Source: Arthrobacter cheniae (GTDB lineage Bacteria; Actinomycetota; Actinomycetes; Actinomycetales; Micrococcaceae). Taken from it: DNA of 64,000 nucleotides. The notes below the pieces were generated by a model. That model searched no databases and was not told the origin of the DNA. It saw only the letters and a list, made by a program, of their open reading frames with translations. Position numbers and translations under genes: made by a program. The stretch lies in NCBI RefSeq assembly GCF_003602275.1, contig NZ_QZVT01000007.1, forward strand, positions 124,001 through 188,000. Direction: 5' to 3'. This document shows positions 24,251 through 33,601 of the stretch, piece after piece; within the stretch, counting starts at the first letter, position 1, and every line of letters begins with the position of its first letter.

Positions 24251-25606
24251 ATGGAACGGCTGCTCATCGCCAACCGCGGCGAGATCGCGGTACGGATCAT
24301 CCGTGCGGCACGGGAACTGGGAATGGAGACGGTCCTCGTCGCGAGCGAGCCCGACGCCGGATCCTACGCGGCCTCCCTCGCCGACGAGGTGCGCGTCGTG
24401 GGCCCAGCCCCGGCCGCGAAGAGCTATCTCGATGGGGCCGCGGTGCTCGCCGCCGCAGACGCCTCCGCATGCGACGCACTCCATCCCGGATACGGCTTCC
24501 TCTCGGAGAATGCCCGTTTCGCCCGCTCGGTCGTCGCCGCGGGCATCACCTGGGTGGGCCCCTCCCCCGACGCCATCGAGCTGATGGGCAACAAGTCCAG
24601 GGCCCGCCAGGCCGCACAGGATGCAGGCGTCCCCACGCTCCCGGGAAGCGACGGCGCACTGGACCCCGAGGCCGACGCCATCCCGCTGGCCCGAGCCATC
24701 GGGTACCCGTTGGTGGTCAAGGCTTCTGCAGGCGGTGGAGGGCGGGGCATCCGCCTGGTCACCGACGAGTCGGACCTCCTCCAGACCATCGACGTCGCCC
24801 GGGCGGAAGCCCAGGCCGCCTTCGGCGATCCCGCCGTCTACCTCGAGCAGTTCGTGCACCGCGCGCGGCACGTGGAGGTACAGATTCTCGGCGACGGCGA
24901 ACGGGTGATCCACCTCGGCGACCGGGACTGCTCGCTGCAGCGCCGCCAGCAGAAGATCATCGAGGAAGCCCCCGCTCCACGGCTTCCCGACGCCGTCCGA
25001 CAGACCATCTGGGCCTCGTCCATGGAACTCGGACGCCAGTGCGGCTACTCCGGACTCGGCACCATCGAGTTCCTCTACGACCCGGAGCGGGAACAGGCCG
25101 CGTTCATCGAGATGAACACCCGGCTCCAGGTGGAGCATCCCGTGACGGAGATGGTCACAGGCCTCGACCTGGTGCGTGAGCAACTGCTCGTGGCCTCCAC
25201 CGGCAAGCTCCGGCTGCAGCAGGAGGACATCGCGTTCCGCGGCCACGCCTTCGAATTCCGCATCAACGCCGAGGACCCGTCGCAGGGCTTCATGCCGAGC
25301 CCCGGCACCCTGGCGCGCCTCGACTGGCCGGGTGGCCCCGGAGTGCGGGTCGACTCCGGCGTGGTCGCGGGATCCGCCGTCGCCCCGTTCTACGACTCGC
25401 TGCTCGCCAAGCTGGTGGTGTGGGACCAGAGCCGCCCGGAAGCCATCGAGCGCTCGGCACGTGCACTGGACGAGGTGAGGATCGAGGGTGTGAAGACCAC
25501 CCTCGCGCTGCTCTCGACAGTCCTCCGCCGGCCGGAGGTGCGGGACGTCACGCACCACTCCAAATTCATCGAATCCACCCCCGATCTCCTCGGAGCTGAC
25601 GCATGA
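24251..25606 (+). CDS. accC: Biotin carboxylase (AccC-type)
   Basis: 451 residues with intact ATP-grasp features: LLIANRGEIAVRIIRAAREL, LHPGYGFLSEN, KASAGGGGRGIR, DRDCSLQRRQQKIIEEAPAP and EMNTRLQVEHPVTEM. It carboxylates the carrier protein's biotin with ATP and bicarbonate. The paralogue set is operon-specific rather than the housekeeping acetyl-CoA carboxylase, because no acyl-CoA carboxyltransferase is nearby and PxpB/PxpC follow with a 4-base overlap. This implies that ring opening proceeds through a carboxylated lactam. Confidence 0.92.
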   Translation: MERLLIANRGEIAVRIIRAARELGMETVLVASEPDAGSYAASLADEVRVVGPAPAAKSYLDGAAVLAAADASACDALHPGYGFLSENARFARSVVAAGITWVGPSPDAIELMGNKSRARQAAQDAGVPTLPGSDGALDPEADAIPLARAIGYPLVVKASAGGGGRGIRLVTDESDLLQTIDVARAEAQAAFGDPAVYLEQFVHRARHVEVQILGDGERVIHLGDRDCSLQRRQQKIIEEAPAPRLPDAVRQTIWASSMELGRQCGYSGLGTIEFLYDPEREQAAFIEMNTRLQVEHPVTEMVTGLDLVREQLLVASTGKLRLQQEDIAFRGHAFEFRINAEDPSQGFMPSPGTLARLDWPGGPGVRVDSGVVAGSAVAPFYDSLLAKLVVWDQSRPEAIERSARALDEVRIEGVKTTLALLSTVLRRPEVRDVTHHSKFIESTPDLLGADA

Positions 25607-26505
25607 GCCAGTCGACCCAGACACCAGCCCCCGCCCGCTACACCTGGGGCGGCGACGAATTCCTCTTCGTCGAGATCGCCGAGAGCATGAGCCTCACCGC
25701 CAACTTCACCGCGAACGCCATGGCCACCAGGCTCTCGGCGCAGGCCATCGACGGCGTCACCGACATCTGCCCCGCGAACGCATCCCTCCTGGTGCGCTTC
25801 GACCCCGATGTGGTTCCACCCGATCAGCTGGAGGCCCTCGTGCGCGAGGCCGAGGAGGAGGTGGCCCAGCTGAACGAGCAGACACTGGAAACCCGCATCA
25901 TCGAGATCCCCGTCTGGTATGACGACCCCTACACCCGCGAGACCGGCGCCCGCTTCCGCAAGGGCCACCAGCGCCCGGAGGGAACCGATCTGGATTTCGC
26001 GGCCGAGGAGAACGGGCTGGCATCACCCCAGGAGTTCATCCGCCGGCATCACGAGTCCCCCTGGCTGGTGTCCATGGTCGGCTTCGTCGCAGGGCTGCCC
26101 TTCATGTTCCAGATCGTTCCGCAGGAGGAGCAGCTCGAGGTGCCGAAGTACCTGAGCCCGCGGACGGACACACCACCGCTGACCGTGGGGCACGGAGGAT
26201 GCTTTGCCTGCATCTACTCGGTACGGGGCGCCGGCGGGTACCAGATGTTCGGCATCGCCGCCGCACCGATCTTCGACCCGGCCCAGAAACTCGCCGACTT
26301 CTCGGACTTCATGATCTTCTTCAAACCCGGGGACATCGTGAAGTTCAAGCCCATCGACGAGGACGAGTACAAGGCCATCCAGGCCGAGGTCGACGCCGGC
26401 ACGTTCACCTACCGCCAGGCTCCGGTCACCTTCGACCTGCAGAAGGCCCTGGCCGACCCGACCGCCCACAACCGGGACATCATGGAGACGCTCAATGGCC
26501 TTTAG
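25603..26505 (+). CDS. pxpB: 5-oxoprolinase subunit B / KipI-like carboxyltransferase-type
   Basis: 300 residues, allophanate-hydrolase-subunit-1 family (CT_C_D). Seen: YTWGGDEFLFVEIAESMS, PANASLLVRFDPD, IPVWYDDPYTRE, VGFVAGLPFM and the TVGHGGCFACIYSVRGAGGY loop. Longer than B. subtilis PxpB (about 240 residues), as in homologues fused to or partnered with biotin carboxylases. ATGA overlap with accC and an 11-base overlap with pxpC show tight coupling. Confidence 0.88.
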   Translation: MSQSTQTPAPARYTWGGDEFLFVEIAESMSLTANFTANAMATRLSAQAIDGVTDICPANASLLVRFDPDVVPPDQLEALVREAEEEVAQLNEQTLETRIIEIPVWYDDPYTRETGARFRKGHQRPEGTDLDFAAEENGLASPQEFIRRHHESPWLVSMVGFVAGLPFMFQIVPQEEQLEVPKYLSPRTDTPPLTVGHGGCFACIYSVRGAGGYQMFGIAAAPIFDPAQKLADFSDFMIFFKPGDIVKFKPIDEDEYKAIQAEVDAGTFTYRQAPVTFDLQKALADPTAHNRDIMETLNGL

Positions 26506-27460
26506 CATCCTCGAACCCGGCCTCGCCACCTCGGTCCAGGACCAAGGACGGCTCGGCTACTACAACGTAGGCATCCCGCAGGGCGGTGCGATGGACCAGC
26601 TCTCCGCCTCCATGGCGAACGCCCTCGCCGGCAATGCGGCCACGGACGCGGTGCTGGAGTGCGCGTACCTCGGGCCGAAGTTCACGACCGACGCCGACGC
26701 CGTCATCGCCGTCACCGGTGCGCCCGTCGAGGTGCGGGTCAACGGCACGACGGCGGACCAGTGGACGCGGCTGTCCCTCACGGCCGGGGACGAGGTGTCC
26801 TTCGGCATGCTGTCCGGCGGGACGCGCTACTACATCGCGGTCCAGGGCGGCATCGACGTGCCGCTCGTCCTGGGAAGCCGTAGCACCTATGCACTCGGCG
26901 CACTCGGGGGATTCCAGGGCCGGACGCTCAAGGCCGGCGACGTCGTCCCGGTGGGTCCAGCGCCGACGTCGGCCTCCCGCAGGCTGGACTCGATCCCGGA
27001 CGAACTGCGACCCGCCTATGCGCGGGAGGTGTCGGTGCGCATCATGCCGGGGCTGTACGACCACCGCCTCACGGCGGAGGGTATGGAGACGCTGGTGACC
27101 GCCTCGTGGAAACTGACTCCCGTGGCCGACCGGACCGGTCTGCGCTACTCCGGGCCCGACATCGAGTGGAAGCCGCGCACGCAGCCCTTCGGCGCCGGGT
27201 CCGATCCGTCGAACATCGTGGACGCCGGGTACGCGATCGGGTCCATCCAGGTTCCCGGCGGCAAGGAGCCCATCGTGCTGCACCGCGACGCGGTCTCCGG
27301 CGGCGGTTACGCCATGGTGGCGACGGTCATCAGCGCGGACATGGACGTCGTCGCCCGCAGCGCACCGGGTACCGTGACCCATTTCGAGCCGGTGACCATG
27401 GAGCAGGCGCTCACCGCACGCGCCGACGCGGCGAGAATCCGGCGGTCGGTGTGGGAATGA
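26495..27460 (+). CDS. pxpC: 5-oxoprolinase subunit C / KipA-like
   Basis: 321 residues of the allophanate-hydrolase-subunit-2 family: SILEPGLATSVQDQGRLGYY, GIPQGGAMDQLSASMANALAG, YYIAVQGGIDVPLVLGSRST and DAGYAIGSIQVPGGKEPIVL. It forms the catalytic pair with PxpB. It is the last operon gene and ends 9 bases from the convergent LacI stop, leaving no space for a separate terminator. Confidence 0.9.
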   Translation: MAFSILEPGLATSVQDQGRLGYYNVGIPQGGAMDQLSASMANALAGNAATDAVLECAYLGPKFTTDADAVIAVTGAPVEVRVNGTTADQWTRLSLTAGDEVSFGMLSGGTRYYIAVQGGIDVPLVLGSRSTYALGALGGFQGRTLKAGDVVPVGPAPTSASRRLDSIPDELRPAYAREVSVRIMPGLYDHRLTAEGMETLVTASWKLTPVADRTGLRYSGPDIEWKPRTQPFGAGSDPSNIVDAGYAIGSIQVPGGKEPIVLHRDAVSGGGYAMVATVISADMDVVARSAPGTVTHFEPVTMEQALTARADAARIRRSVWE

Positions 27461-27469
27461 GATCGGCGC

Positions 27470-28534
27470 TCAGCCGGCGTGCGCACTGCGGGCCGCCGTG
27501 ACACCGACGCCCTCACTGCTCTCGCGCACGATCAACTCGGGCGGATGACGCACCGACTCGACATCCTCGCCGTTCATCACGCGCCGGAGCATCGCGACCG
27601 CTGTGCGCCCGATCTCGACCATGGGCGAGCGCACCGACGTCAGGGGGATGGGAAGTTGCGCAGCCAGTGACGTGTCGTTGAAGCCCACGACGGCGACGTC
27701 CTGGCCGACCACGAGGCCGGCTGCCCGGAAGGCACCCATGGCTCCGATGGCCGCGAAGTCGTTGACGGCGAACACGGCGGTCGGGACGCCGCCTGTGCCG
27801 CGGACGAGTTCCTCGCCTGCCTGCCGACCACCCTCGGTGTCGAAGCGTGACGGCAGGATCCGGTGCGGCGGAACCTCTCCCCCGAGCGCACGCCAGCGCT
27901 CGATGAAGGCCGCCGTCCGATCCACGCCCGTGCTCGCGTAGAGCTCACCCGCGATGATGGCCACCGACCGGTGTCCCACGGCCCACAGGTGGTCGGCCAC
28001 CAGGCGCCCCCCGGTTGTGTCGTCGCACGTGGAGGAGGGGAATCCGGAGTACCGGCGGTTCATGAGGACGAAGGGCACGTGGCGGGCCGTCAGATCGTCG
28101 ACGAGGCTGCTGCCCGCGTGCACGTCCCCGAGGATCAGGCCGTCGACCCGCCGTGCCAGCATGATCTCGGCCTTGCGCCGCTGCTCGTCGAGGTCGTCGT
28201 GTGAGTTCATCACGAACGTGGAGTGGTTGCTCTCCGCGGCAGCCTCCTCCACACCCTCGTACATGGTGGCCAGGACGATGTCGGAGAGCCTGGGCACGAT
28301 GACGCCGATGGCCCGCGTACGGCGTGTCCGGAGGCTCGTCGCATGGGGATCAGGAGAGTAGCCGCGGAATTCCGCCAGTTCACGCACACGGCGTGCGGTC
28401 TCCTTCGACGCGGCTCCCCGTGCCACGTCCGTGTCGGAATGCAGCACCCGGGAAACGGTGGAGACGTGGATCCCCAACTCCGCGGCGAGGTCCTTCAGCG
28501 TGACTGCCGGGCGCCCTTTGCCAGGTGCTTTCAT
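27470..28534 (-). CDS. LacI-family transcriptional repressor
   Basis: 354 residues. N-terminal LacI HTH and hinge VTLKDLAAELGIHVSTVSRV at about residues 11-30, then a periplasmic-binding-like ligand domain (TRAIGVIVPRLSDIVLATMY ... AVVGFNDTSLAAQLPIPLTS). The ATG at 28534 has GGAGGGGA upstream; the frame is open beyond it. It is divergent from the asparaginase operon, whose promoter holds two identical ACCCAAACGATTGGGT palindromes. A TTTCA-N6-TGAAA repeat at 28567-28582 in front of this gene could be an autoregulatory site. Confidence 0.9.
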   Translation of the reverse strand: MKAPGKGRPAVTLKDLAAELGIHVSTVSRVLHSDTDVARGAASKETARRVRELAEFRGYSPDPHATSLRTRRTRAIGVIVPRLSDIVLATMYEGVEEAAAESNHSTFVMNSHDDLDEQRRKAEIMLARRVDGLILGDVHAGSSLVDDLTARHVPFVLMNRRYSGFPSSTCDDTTGGRLVADHLWAVGHRSVAIIAGELYASTGVDRTAAFIERWRALGGEVPPHRILPSRFDTEGGRQAGEELVRGTGGVPTAVFAVNDFAAIGAMGAFRAAGLVVGQDVAVVGFNDTSLAAQLPIPLTSVRSPMVEIGRTAVAMLRRVMNGEDVESVRHPPELIVRESSEGVGVTAARSAHAG

Positions 28535-28637
28535 GCTGTCCCCTCCCCCTGTCCGCAGCAAAATTGTTTCAGCCGCGTGAAATCTCGCAGGATCCATTGA
28601 CGAGACCCAGGTCACATCCTATGGTTTTTCTCACGCA

Positions 28638-28653
28638 ACCCAAACGATTGGGT
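28638..28653. promoter_or_regulatory. LacI-type operator A, asparaginase/imidase operon
   Basis: ACCCAAACGATTGGGT, embedded in a longer inverted repeat (28633-28658) with 11-base arms ACGCAACCCAA / TTGGGTTGCGT around ACGA. It lies mid-way in the divergent promoter region. Confidence 0.8.
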
Positions 28654-28728
28654 TGCGTAAGGCACTCTCCTGGTTCGCCTTGCAGAATCCCGGTTACGTT
28701 CCCTTCGCGGGATGGGGTCCCCACGGCA

Positions 28729-28744
28729 ACCCAAACGATTGGGT
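28729..28744. promoter_or_regulatory. LacI-type operator B, overlapping the leader
   Basis: The same 16 bases as operator A, 91 bases downstream of it. It ends immediately before the AGGAGG ribosome site, so a bound repressor would sit on the leader or transcription start. Confidence 0.8.
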
Positions 28745-28758
28745 AGGAGGCAATGCGC

Positions 28759-29784
28759 ATGGGGACGACGACAACCGGACAGGTCACACTGCTCGCCACC
28801 GGCGGCACGATCGCCTCCCGCACGGACTCCACGGCGGGTGCCACCGTAGCCGCCGACGCGGGAAGTGCCGTGCTCGCATCGGCAGGGCTGAGCGACATCG
28901 CCGTGGAGGTCGTGGACCTGATGCAGAAGGGCTCGTACCTGCTCACCTTCGACGACATGCTGGCCGTACGCCGGGCCATCCAGGCGGCCCTCGCATCGAC
29001 GACCACGCTCGGCGTCGTCGTCACGCACGGGACGGACACGATGGAGGAGACGGCCTACCTCGTGGATCTCCTCCATGACGACCCCCGACCGGTCGTGTTC
29101 ACCGGAGCGCAGAACGCAGCCGATAGCACCGACCCGGACGGCCCCTCGAACCTTCGTGCCGCGATCGCGCTCGCGGTGTCACCCGATGCCAGGGGCAGGG
29201 GCGCGCTCATCGTGTTCGACGGAGAGGTGCATACCGTCCCCGGCACCAGGAAGACCCAGACGACCAGGCTGCGCGCGTTCGGCAATCCTGATCGTGGAGC
29301 GGTCGGATCGGTGTCGACCGCCGGCGTCACAGCACTGGAACCGGCCCCCGCACGTCCGGCCCCGCTGGGGACGCCTCCGAGCGGGGCGTCCACCCGCGTG
29401 GACATCGTCGCTTGCTACCCCGGTGCTGATGCAGCCCTCTTCTCGGCGGCGCTGGCCGCCGGAGCGCGGGGCATCGTCCTCGAAGCCACCGGGCTGGGCA
29501 ATGCGAACGCCGAACTGTGCGAGGCAGTGCGCAAGGCGGTGCGCGACGGCGTCGTCGTCGTCACGAGCACCCGTGTCCACGCCGGGCCCGTGCGTGGCGT
29601 GTACGGAGCGGGGGGCGGCAGGACGCTCGAGGACGCCGGCGCGATCCCGTCCGGACTGCTCCGCCCGTCCCAGGCGCGGACCCTGCTCCACGCGCTGCTC
29701 GCCCTCGAACTCCCACCGGAAGACATAGCCCACCACGTGCTCCGCCGCGGTCGCCTCACCGGCGACCCGTCCGGGCCACCATGA
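28759..29784 (+). CDS. L-asparaginase-family amidohydrolase
   Basis: 341 residues from the ATG at 28759 (8 bases after AGGAGG; the ATG at 28753 is too close). Both catalytic Thr motifs are present: TLLATGGTIASR at the N-terminus and VVTHGTDTMEETA near residue 95. The C-terminal domain has VLEATGLGNAN and a full-length type II-like fold, without a signal peptide. The canonical reaction is asparagine to aspartate plus ammonia. In this operon with a cyclic-imidase-like enzyme it may instead hydrolyse the half-amide released from a cyclic imide (inference). Confidence 0.87.
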   Translation: MGTTTTGQVTLLATGGTIASRTDSTAGATVAADAGSAVLASAGLSDIAVEVVDLMQKGSYLLTFDDMLAVRRAIQAALASTTTLGVVVTHGTDTMEETAYLVDLLHDDPRPVVFTGAQNAADSTDPDGPSNLRAAIALAVSPDARGRGALIVFDGEVHTVPGTRKTQTTRLRAFGNPDRGAVGSVSTAGVTALEPAPARPAPLGTPPSGASTRVDIVACYPGADAALFSAALAAGARGIVLEATGLGNANAELCEAVRKAVRDGVVVVTSTRVHAGPVRGVYGAGGGRTLEDAGAIPSGLLRPSQARTLLHALLALELPPEDIAHHVLRRGRLTGDPSGPP

Positions 29785-29827
29785 CCTGCCCCGAACCCTC
29801 CCCACCCCACTATGGAAAGGCTGACCC

Positions 29828-30715
29828 ATGACGAAGGACATCCAGATCGCCTTCGGCGTCGACGTCGACGCAGTTGCCGGAATGCTCGGCTCGTACGGCG
29901 GAGAGGATTCCCCGTGTGACATCTCCCGAGGGCTCTTCAGCGGGGACGTGGGAGGTCCACGGATCCTGCGCCTGTTCGAGAAGTACTCACTGCCGTCGAC
30001 CTGGTTCGTCCCGGGGCACTCGCTCGAGACCTTCCCCGATCTCACGAGGATGATCGTCGACGCCGGTCATGAGATCGGCGTCCACGGCTATTCCCACGAG
30101 AACCCGATCGCCATGACCCGCGAGCAGGAGACGGCGATCCTCGACAGGTCGATCGAGCTCATCGAGAAGGTGTCCGGCCGCCGGCCCACGGGCTATGTGG
30201 CCCCGTGGTGGGAGTTCTCGCCCATCACCAACGAGATCCTCCTCGAGCGAGGCATCAAGTACGACCACTCACTCATGCACAACGACTTCGAGCCCTACTA
30301 CGTGAGGGTCGGGGACAGCTGGACGAAGATCGACTACACCAAACCCGCCGAGGCCTGGATGAAGCCCCTCGTTCGCGGCCAGGAGACGGATCTCGTGGAG
30401 ATCCCCGCGAACTGGTACCTCGACGACCTGCCGCCCATGATGTTCATCAAGGCCTCCCCGAACTCGCACGGCTTCGTCAATCCGCGGGACATCGAGCAGA
30501 TGTGGCGGGACCAGTTCGACTGGGTCTACGCCGAGATGGATTCCGCCGTCTTCACCATGACCATCCACCCGGACGTCTCGGGCAGACCACAGGTACTGCT
30601 CATGCTCGAGCGCCTGATCCAGCACTTCAACTCACACGAAGGTGTCACCTGGCACACCTTCGACCAGATCGCCGACTCGTTCCTGGCGCGTAGTCCCCGA
30701 AAGGAAACCAACTGA
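29828..30715 (+). CDS. HpPgdA/imidase-type polysaccharide-deacetylase-fold hydrolase
   Basis: 295 residues of the NodB-fold family. Metal ligands by position are Asp14 (FGVDVDA), His86 and His90 (HGYSH), matching the triad known in Helicobacter PgdA; other hallmarks are [19 protein letters not shown] and [17 protein letters not shown]. The subgroup includes cyclic-imide hydrolases (imidases) and allantoinase-like PuuE, and lacks a signal peptide, so the substrate is a small cytosolic cyclic imide or amide rather than cell-wall glycan. It follows the asparaginase by 43 bases and overlaps the MFS start (TGATG). Confidence 0.85.
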   Translation: MTKDIQIAFGVDVDAVAGMLGSYGGEDSPCDISRGLFSGDVGGPRILRLFEKYSLPSTWFVPGHSLETFPDLTRMIVDAGHEIGVHGYSHENPIAMTREQETAILDRSIELIEKVSGRRPTGYVAPWWEFSPITNEILLERGIKYDHSLMHNDFEPYYVRVGDSWTKIDYTKPAEAWMKPLVRGQETDLVEIPANWYLDDLPPMMFIKASPNSHGFVNPRDIEQMWRDQFDWVYAEMDSAVFTMTIHPDVSGRPQVLLMLERLIQHFNSHEGVTWHTFDQIADSFLARSPRKETN

Positions 30716-32103
30716 TGTCCATCAAAGAGGCGGGTGTCGACCTGTCGACACCGACGAGTAACGAGCAACGCAACTTCCCGGTGTTCTCGAAGAAGAAGAC
30801 CAGCACGGCGACCGTCCTCGCCCTGCTCGCCTGGACCGTGGCGGTCTTCGACTACGGACTGTTCGGCACCCTGCTGCCGGCCATGCAGGAGGAATTCGGC
30901 TGGACCGCACCGGAGGCCTACGCGGTCAACACCTGGATCGCCGTCGGTACCGCCATCGTCTGCTTCGGTATCGGACCGGTGATCGACCGCCTCGGCCGCA
31001 AGAAGGGGATGATGCTCACCGTCGGCGGCACCGCCGTCGTCTCGGGCGTCACCGCCTTCATTCCCGCGGGCCTCGGCGTCATCAGCAACTCGCTCCTCGT
31101 CTTCGTGCGGTCCTTCGGCGGGCTGGGCTTCTCCGAGCAGGCCGTCAACGCGACCTACATGAACGAGGTCTACCAGGTCACGGAGGACGAACGGAAGCGC
31201 AAGCGCCCGGGCTTCCACTACTCATTCATCCAGGGCGGCTGGCCGCTGGGCTTCCTCCTGGCAAGTGCCCTCGCCCTCGTGTTCCTGCCGCTCCTCGGCT
31301 GGCGCGCCCTGTACCTCATGGCCACCATCCCGGCCATCATCATCGTGCTGCTCATCAGCAAGAAGCTGAAGGAGACCCCGCAGTTCGAGCTGCACCAGCG
31401 CCTCACCCAACTGGAGAAGGGCGGCAAGAGCGACGAAGCCCACGCACTCGCAGCCGCCTACGGCGTCGAGCACTCCTCGACGTCGCCGCTCAAGCGCATC
31501 TGGGAAGGCGAGTTCCGCCGCAACACGATCGTCTTCTCCCTCGCCTGGATCCTCAACTTCTTCGGCATCGCGATCTTCAGCGTCCTCGGCACCTCGGTCC
31601 TCGCGAACGCCAAGGGCGTCCAGCTCTCCGATGCGTTCTGGATGCTGATCGTCATCAACCTCCTGGCCTACTTCGGCTACGTCTTCCACGGGTGGATCGG
31701 CGACAAGGTGGGACGCAAGAGGACCATCATCGTCGGGTGGATCATCTCGGGACTGTCCTTCGCCGTGATGCTGAGCCCCCTCGTCTCGAGCCCGTTCCTG
31801 ATCATCCTCACCTACGGCACCGGCCTGTTCTTCCTGGTCGGCCCGTACGCGGCCATCCAGTACTTCATGGCCGAGTGCTACCCCGTGAGCTGCCGGGCCA
31901 CGGGCCTCGCCTTCATCGGAGCCATGAGCCAGCCGGGCACCATCATCGGCGGCGCGCTGTTCACGATCATCGCCGCTGCCGCCGGTACCGGTGCAGCCGC
32001 ACTGTGGGTGGGCGCCCTGGGCACCCTGCTCTCGGGAGTCCTGATGATCGCCGCACGCCCCGTCGCGGCGGTGGCTCTCGAGGAACCCCATGCCGCAGTC
32101 TGA
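30715..32103 (+). CDS. MFS transporter (sugar-acid/aromatic-acid symporter type)
   Basis: 462 residues with about twelve hydrophobic segments and the MFS signature GPVIDRLGRKKGMM between TM2 and TM3, repeated as GWIGDKVGRKRT in the second half. N-terminal ~30 residues are cytosolic. It should import the operon's substrate by proton symport. The start overlaps the deacetylase-like gene stop, and its end overlaps the next SDR start by 14 bases. Confidence 0.88.
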   Translation: MSIKEAGVDLSTPTSNEQRNFPVFSKKKTSTATVLALLAWTVAVFDYGLFGTLLPAMQEEFGWTAPEAYAVNTWIAVGTAIVCFGIGPVIDRLGRKKGMMLTVGGTAVVSGVTAFIPAGLGVISNSLLVFVRSFGGLGFSEQAVNATYMNEVYQVTEDERKRKRPGFHYSFIQGGWPLGFLLASALALVFLPLLGWRALYLMATIPAIIIVLLISKKLKETPQFELHQRLTQLEKGGKSDEAHALAAAYGVEHSSTSPLKRIWEGEFRRNTIVFSLAWILNFFGIAIFSVLGTSVLANAKGVQLSDAFWMLIVINLLAYFGYVFHGWIGDKVGRKRTIIVGWIISGLSFAVMLSPLVSSPFLIILTYGTGLFFLVGPYAAIQYFMAECYPVSCRATGLAFIGAMSQPGTIIGGALFTIIAAAAGTGAAALWVGALGTLLSGVLMIAARPVAAVALEEPHAAV

Positions 32104-32854
32104 GGTCGCGATCGTGACGGGAGCGGCCAGCGGAATCGGCCGCGCGCTCGCCGTCCACTATGCCGGCAGGAACGTGAAGACCGTCATCGGGACTTTCCCC
32201 GGCGACCCGCACGACCCGGAGGAGACCCTGTCCGGCGTGCGGGCCGCGGGAGGTGAGGCCGTCATCCAGGAAGTGGACGTCCGCTCCTCGTCCTCCGTCG
32301 ATGCCTTCGCGCAGCGCGCACTGGAGGAGTACGGCCGGCTCGACTACGCGATCGCCAATGCGGGAATCCTCCGCAATGCACCGCTGAACGAGCTGACGGA
32401 CGACCTCTGGACCGCCATGCTCGACGTCGACCTGACGGGAGTCCTGCGGACGCTGCGCTCCGCCTCGCAACGGATGGACGGTCCCGGCGCCCTGGTAGCC
32501 GTCTCCTCGATAGCCGGCGGCGTCTACGGCTGGGAGGAGCACGCGCACTATGCGGCGGCGAAGTCCGGTGTCCTCGGACTCGTCCGTAGCGTCGCCTCGG
32601 AACTCGGGCCGCGACAGATCCGGGCCAACGCGGTGATTCCCGGCCTGATCGAGACACCGCAGTCGCTGGACCCCGTCAACTCCCTGGGGCCCGAGGGCCT
32701 CGAGCGGGCGGGGAAGGATATCCCGTGGGGTCGTGTGGGCCGGCCGGAGGAGGTTGCCGACGTGATCGGTTTCCTCACCTCGGATGCCTCCCGGTACGTC
32801 ACGGGGCAGTCCCTCATCGTGGACGGCGGCCTGACCATCAAGATGCGCGCATGA
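32090..32854 (+). CDS. SDR-family oxidoreductase
   Basis: 254 residues. TGAASGIGRALAVHYAG (TGxxxGxG), NAGILRNAPLNEL (NAG), catalytic Ser in VAVSSIAGG, and YAAAKSG (YxxxK) are all intact. NAD(P)-dependent oxidation or reduction of a hydroxy/keto group. It overlaps both the MFS gene and the second SDR gene, so the two SDRs are co-translated and may act in sequence or as a heteromer. Confidence 0.88.
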   Translation: MPQSEVAIVTGAASGIGRALAVHYAGRNVKTVIGTFPGDPHDPEETLSGVRAAGGEAVIQEVDVRSSSSVDAFAQRALEEYGRLDYAIANAGILRNAPLNELTDDLWTAMLDVDLTGVLRTLRSASQRMDGPGALVAVSSIAGGVYGWEEHAHYAAAKSGVLGLVRSVASELGPRQIRANAVIPGLIETPQSLDPVNSLGPEGLERAGKDIPWGRVGRPEEVADVIGFLTSDASRYVTGQSLIVDGGLTIKMRA

Positions 32855-33573
32855 CTCCGGGCGGCGCGCGCGGCATCGGCGGCCCTCGCACCGTCGTCGT
32901 CACGGGAGGAGCCAGCGGAATCGGTGCGGCCATCGCCGAGGGGTTCTCCGCCCAGGGTGACACCGTGGTGGTGCTGGACCGGACGCCCGGGTCCGGCATC
33001 ATCGAGGTCGACGTCGCCAGCGAGGAAAGCGTCCGGACCGCCTTCGCAGCGGTCCGGGAGCGCACCGGAACCATCGACGTCCTGGTCAACAGCGCCGGCC
33101 TGCTCACGGAATCGCGGCTCGAGGACATGTCCCTCGCGCTCTGGAGCGAGACCATCGCCGTCGACCTCACGGGAATCTTCCTCTGCTGCAGGGAAGTGAT
33201 CGGCCCGATGCGGGAGCAGCGCTGGGGGCGGATCATCAATATCTCCTCGCAGCTGGGTATCAAGGGCGGCGTGGGCCTCGGCCACTACACCGCCGCGAAG
33301 GCCGGCGTGATCGGGATGACCAAGGCGCTTGCGCTCGAAGTCTCGGCCGACAACGTGCTGGCCAACTGCATCGCACCCGGTCCCATCGAGACGCCGCTCG
33401 TCGACGGGATCTCCGAGGACTGGAAGGTCGCGAAGCGTGCGGAGTTGCCGCTGCGTCGTTTCGGGGTGCCCGCGGAGGTAGCACCCACGGCGCTCCTCCT
33501 CGCGAGCGATCCCGGCGGCAACCTGTTCGTGGGGCAGACCCTCGGGCCCAACTCGGGCGATGTGATGCCGTGA
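32851..33573 (+). CDS. SDR-family oxidoreductase (FabG-like)
   Basis: 240 residues beginning MTPGGARGIGGPRTVVVTGG. TGGASGIGAAIAEGF, NSAGLLTESRLEDM, NISSQLGIKGGVG and YTAAKAG motifs are intact; PGPIETPLVDGI follows. Last gene of the LacI-controlled operon, coupled by ATGA to the preceding SDR. Substrate unknown; probably oxidises a hydroxy acid produced after imide opening (inference). Confidence 0.87.
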   Translation: MTPGGARGIGGPRTVVVTGGASGIGAAIAEGFSAQGDTVVVLDRTPGSGIIEVDVASEESVRTAFAAVRERTGTIDVLVNSAGLLTESRLEDMSLALWSETIAVDLTGIFLCCREVIGPMREQRWGRIINISSQLGIKGGVGLGHYTAAKAGVIGMTKALALEVSADNVLANCIAPGPIETPLVDGISEDWKVAKRAELPLRRFGVPAEVAPTALLLASDPGGNLFVGQTLGPNSGDVMP

Positions 33574-33601
33574 CGGGCGCTCCCGGGAACGGACGGCGCT
33601 G

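Noticed and set aside
24044-25624. 526-codon minus-strand frame opposite accC
   Set aside because: Shadow of the biotin carboxylase; His/Asp/Val-rich without domain.
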